From positions 660,202-724,201 of the forward strand of contig NZ_WJPK01000002.1 in NCBI RefSeq assembly GCF_009649685.1: 64,000 nt of DNA. The letters are read 5' to 3'. Both the position numbers and the translations under genes were made by a program. The stretch is from Flavobacteriaceae bacterium EG-1. GTDB lineage: Bacteria > Bacteroidota > Bacteroidia > Flavobacteriales > Flavobacteriaceae. The notes beneath the pieces are model-generated. The model was not told where the DNA came from and did no database searches. It saw only the letters and a program-made list of their open reading frames with translations. Shown in pieces: positions 62,377 through 64,000 of the stretch; position 1 is the first letter of the stretch; each line of letters starts with the position of its first letter.

Positions 62377-63420
62377 TTAATTATACATTTTTTGATAATA
62401 TTCTTTATATGACCCTGAAGTTACACTATTTAACCATTCTTTATTATTCAGATACCAATCAATAGTTTTCTCTAACCCTTGTTCAAAAGTGACAGAAGGT
62501 TCCCAGCCTAGTTCTTCATTAATTTTTGTCGCATCTATTGCATACCGTAAATCATGTCCAGGTCGATCTTTTACATAAGTTATTAGCTTTTCCGAAGTGC
62601 CTTCAGCCCTACCTAACTTAACATCCATTTGTTTACATAATAATTTTACCAAATCAATATTCTGCCATTCGTTAAAGCCTCCAATATTATATGTTTCATA
62701 TTTTCTTCCTTTATGATACACCAAATCAATAGCCCTTGCATGATCTTCAACATACAACCAATCACGTGTATATTTACCATCACCATATACAGGTAATGGT
62801 TGATTTTCTATAATATTATTGATAAATAAAGGAATCAGTTTTTCCGGAAAATGATTCGGCCCATAGTTATTTGAGCAATTTGTTATAACGAAAGGCAAAC
62901 CATAGGTTTCACCATAAGCCCTAACAAAATGGTCGGAACTAGCCTTAGAAGCAGAATAAGGTGAATTAGGATCGTAAGCAGTTGTCTCTAAAAATAGCCC
63001 TTTATCTCCTAAAGAACCATAAACCTCATCGGTGCTAACATGGTAAAAGCGTTTCTCTGAAAAATCATTTTTCCAACTTGATACTGAAGCATTCAAAAGA
63101 TTTACTGTACCAAAAACATTTGTTTTTACAAATGCCAAAGGGTCTGTTATCGAACGATCTACATGAGATTCAGCCGCCAAATGAATGACACCATCAAACT
63201 TATATTTATTAAAAATTTCGTTGATGTAATCTGCATCTACAATATCACCTTTTAAAAATTTATAATTTGGCGCATTTTCAACATCTCTTAGATTCTCCAA
63301 ATTACCTGCGTATGTTAAAGCATCTAAATTGTAAATGTTAATATTGGGGTAGTTTTTAACAAACCTCCGAACTACGTGAGAACCAATGAAGCCTGCACCA
63401 CCTGTTATTAAAATATTCAT
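62377..63420 (-). CDS. rfbB: dTDP-glucose 4,6-dehydratase
   Basis: 347 aa, ATG start. Extended SDR with GGAGFIGSHVVRRF, HLAAESHVDRSI, VSTDEVYGSL and SPYSASKASSDHFVRAYGET. With rfbA, rfbC and rfbD downstream on the same strand the dTDP-L-rhamnose pathway is complete. Confidence 0.97.
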   Translation of the reverse strand: MNILITGGAGFIGSHVVRRFVKNYPNINIYNLDALTYAGNLENLRDVENAPNYKFLKGDIVDADYINEIFNKYKFDGVIHLAAESHVDRSITDPLAFVKTNVFGTVNLLNASVSSWKNDFSEKRFYHVSTDEVYGSLGDKGLFLETTAYDPNSPYSASKASSDHFVRAYGETYGLPFVITNCSNNYGPNHFPEKLIPLFINNIIENQPLPVYGDGKYTRDWLYVEDHARAIDLVYHKGRKYETYNIGGFNEWQNIDLVKLLCKQMDVKLGRAEGTSEKLITYVKDRPGHDLRYAIDATKINEELGWEPSVTFEQGLEKTIDWYLNNKEWLNSVTSGSYKEYYQKMYN

Positions 63421-63438
63421 TTTATAATTAGTTAAACA

Positions 63439-64000
63439 CTACTTTAATTCTTTTGATCTTCTATTTAAATAAGCAATTAATGAAATCATAAAGAATAAGC
63501 CAATTAACAATAATGGAATTAATACAAAATTCTTATTTAGTAGTTGTTTCTTAACAACATGAGTTTTTCCTAAACTTATGATACTCACTGGAGTTTCCTG
63601 TTCAATTAACTCTACTTGTTTAACTTCATTTTCTTTAATGAGTCGATTTTTAAACATTAATAAACTTGGCACATTTAAGCCACTTTCACTTTCTAACAGA
63701 ACCATGCTCTGCCCTGTAGTATTTTGATTGCTCTTTAAACTTGCCGAAAAGTTCATAATCATTTCGTCTATTTGACGTATTAATTCATCATTCTGCTCTA
63801 TTCTAAGTTTTGAATTTTTTGAATGAGCTTCTTGTAACTCAATAAAATAAGGATTGGAATTAATATAATCTAAAATTTTAGTTACATACTCTTCACCTTT
63901 TATCGGGTTTTTATGAATGAAAGTTATTCGATGTGTTCGAATACTTTTTTTCAATATTTCAGATTTAACAATTTCTAAAACAAAATCATTGTCTTTGTAG
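63439..64000 (-). CDS. Wzz-like membrane protein, C-terminal part (N-terminus outside window)
   Basis: The frame is open to the right edge, adding about 15 residues (YKDNDFVLEIVKSEI) before a TTG at 63954 that should not be taken as the start. What is visible is a helical region with RITFIHKNPIKGEEYVTKIL and a run of Glu/Gln/Asn, then one membrane helix near the C-terminus (NFVLIPLLLIGLFFMISLIA) and a basic tail. This is the pattern of the C-terminal part of polysaccharide chain-length determinants (Wzz/GNVR). Its place at the head of the rfb run fits. Confidence 0.7.
   Translation of the reverse strand, partial: YKDNDFVLEIVKSEILKKSIRTHRITFIHKNPIKGEEYVTKILDYINSNPYFIELQEAHSKNSKLRIEQNDELIRQIDEMIMNFSASLKSNQNTTGQSMVLLESESGLNVPSLLMFKNRLIKENEVKQVELIEQETPVSIISLGKTHVVKKQLLNKNFVLIPLLLIGLFFMISLIAYLNRRSKELK

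Noticed and set aside
63439-63954. Reading the 171-codon frame as a complete small protein starting at TTG 63954
   Set aside because: The frame is open to the window edge and the content fits the C-terminal part of a larger Wzz-like protein.
1-64000. CRISPR arrays, tRNA/rRNA genes, insertion sequences, prophage or plasmid functions
   Set aside because: No direct-repeat arrays, cloverleaf-like segments, transposase, integrase or phage-type proteins were seen in any intergenic or coding stretch.

Overview
The window looks like chromosome of a marine-type member of the Flavobacteriaceae (Bacteroidota). The sequence is AT-rich. Promoters follow the Bacteroidota pattern of a TTTG-like -33 box and a TAnnTTTG -7 box. 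Several gene families are typical of the group: SprE/PorW of the type IX secretion system, HU-CCDC81/SPOR protein, DUF4292 lipoprotein, DUF5687 exporter permease, DUF4254, DUF6341 and DUF6427. No tRNA, rRNA, CRISPR array, insertion sequence or prophage was seen.

Left part (1-18.8 kb): housekeeping genes with some regulators. A PSP1/RicT protein runs off the left edge, followed by trhO, recA, a lipoprotein/ECF sigma/dual-membrane anti-sigma-like operon (3.3-5.9 kb), plsC, trpS, an FKBP isomerase, dprA, a HU/SPOR protein, a thioesterase, an aldo/keto reductase, and a leftward operon (flippase, dut, TPR protein, DUF4292 lipoprotein, EnvC-like protein). A Tet-type MFS exporter follows.

Middle (18.9-27.8 kb): a leftward run sprE - bactofilin - atpZ - small membrane protein - atpB-E-F-H-A-G. 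atpD and atpC are absent, as expected for Bacteroidota, where the F1 beta and epsilon genes usually lie elsewhere. Hairpins flank atpE and one lies inside atpZ. The last codons of atpG occur a second time, with synonymous changes, just beyond its stop.

28-42 kb: a PadR-controlled ABC exporter cassette, an ECF42-type sigma factor with its DGPF partner, an orphan PaaE-like reductase, a patatin, a DUF2064 protein, a TetR regulator with a likely operator, a GT9/DUF4254 pair, DUF6427/DUF6341 membrane proteins and purD.

42.4-64 kb: a large surface-polysaccharide locus that continues past the right edge. It has a UDP-glucuronate decarboxylase, a WecA-like initiating transferase, glycosyltransferases, an O-antigen ligase, an AlgI/AlgJ-type O-acetylation pair, a polymerase, a Wzx flippase, WecB/MnaA epimerase, a glycerol-3-phosphate cytidylyltransferase with a TagB/F-like transferase, AsnB, the complete dTDP-L-rhamnose set rfbBACD, and the end of a Wzz-like protein. 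The gene set suggests a rhamnose-containing, O-acetylated polymer that may carry glycerol phosphate, which would resemble teichoic acid chemistry. An unrecognised lipoprotein with two isochorismatase-like halves sits inside this locus.

The least explained items are the two-membrane anti-sigma operon, the duplicated atpG tail, the tandem isochorismatase-fold lipoprotein, the orphan terminator between trhO and recA, and the 21-bp palindrome between two divergent polysaccharide genes.
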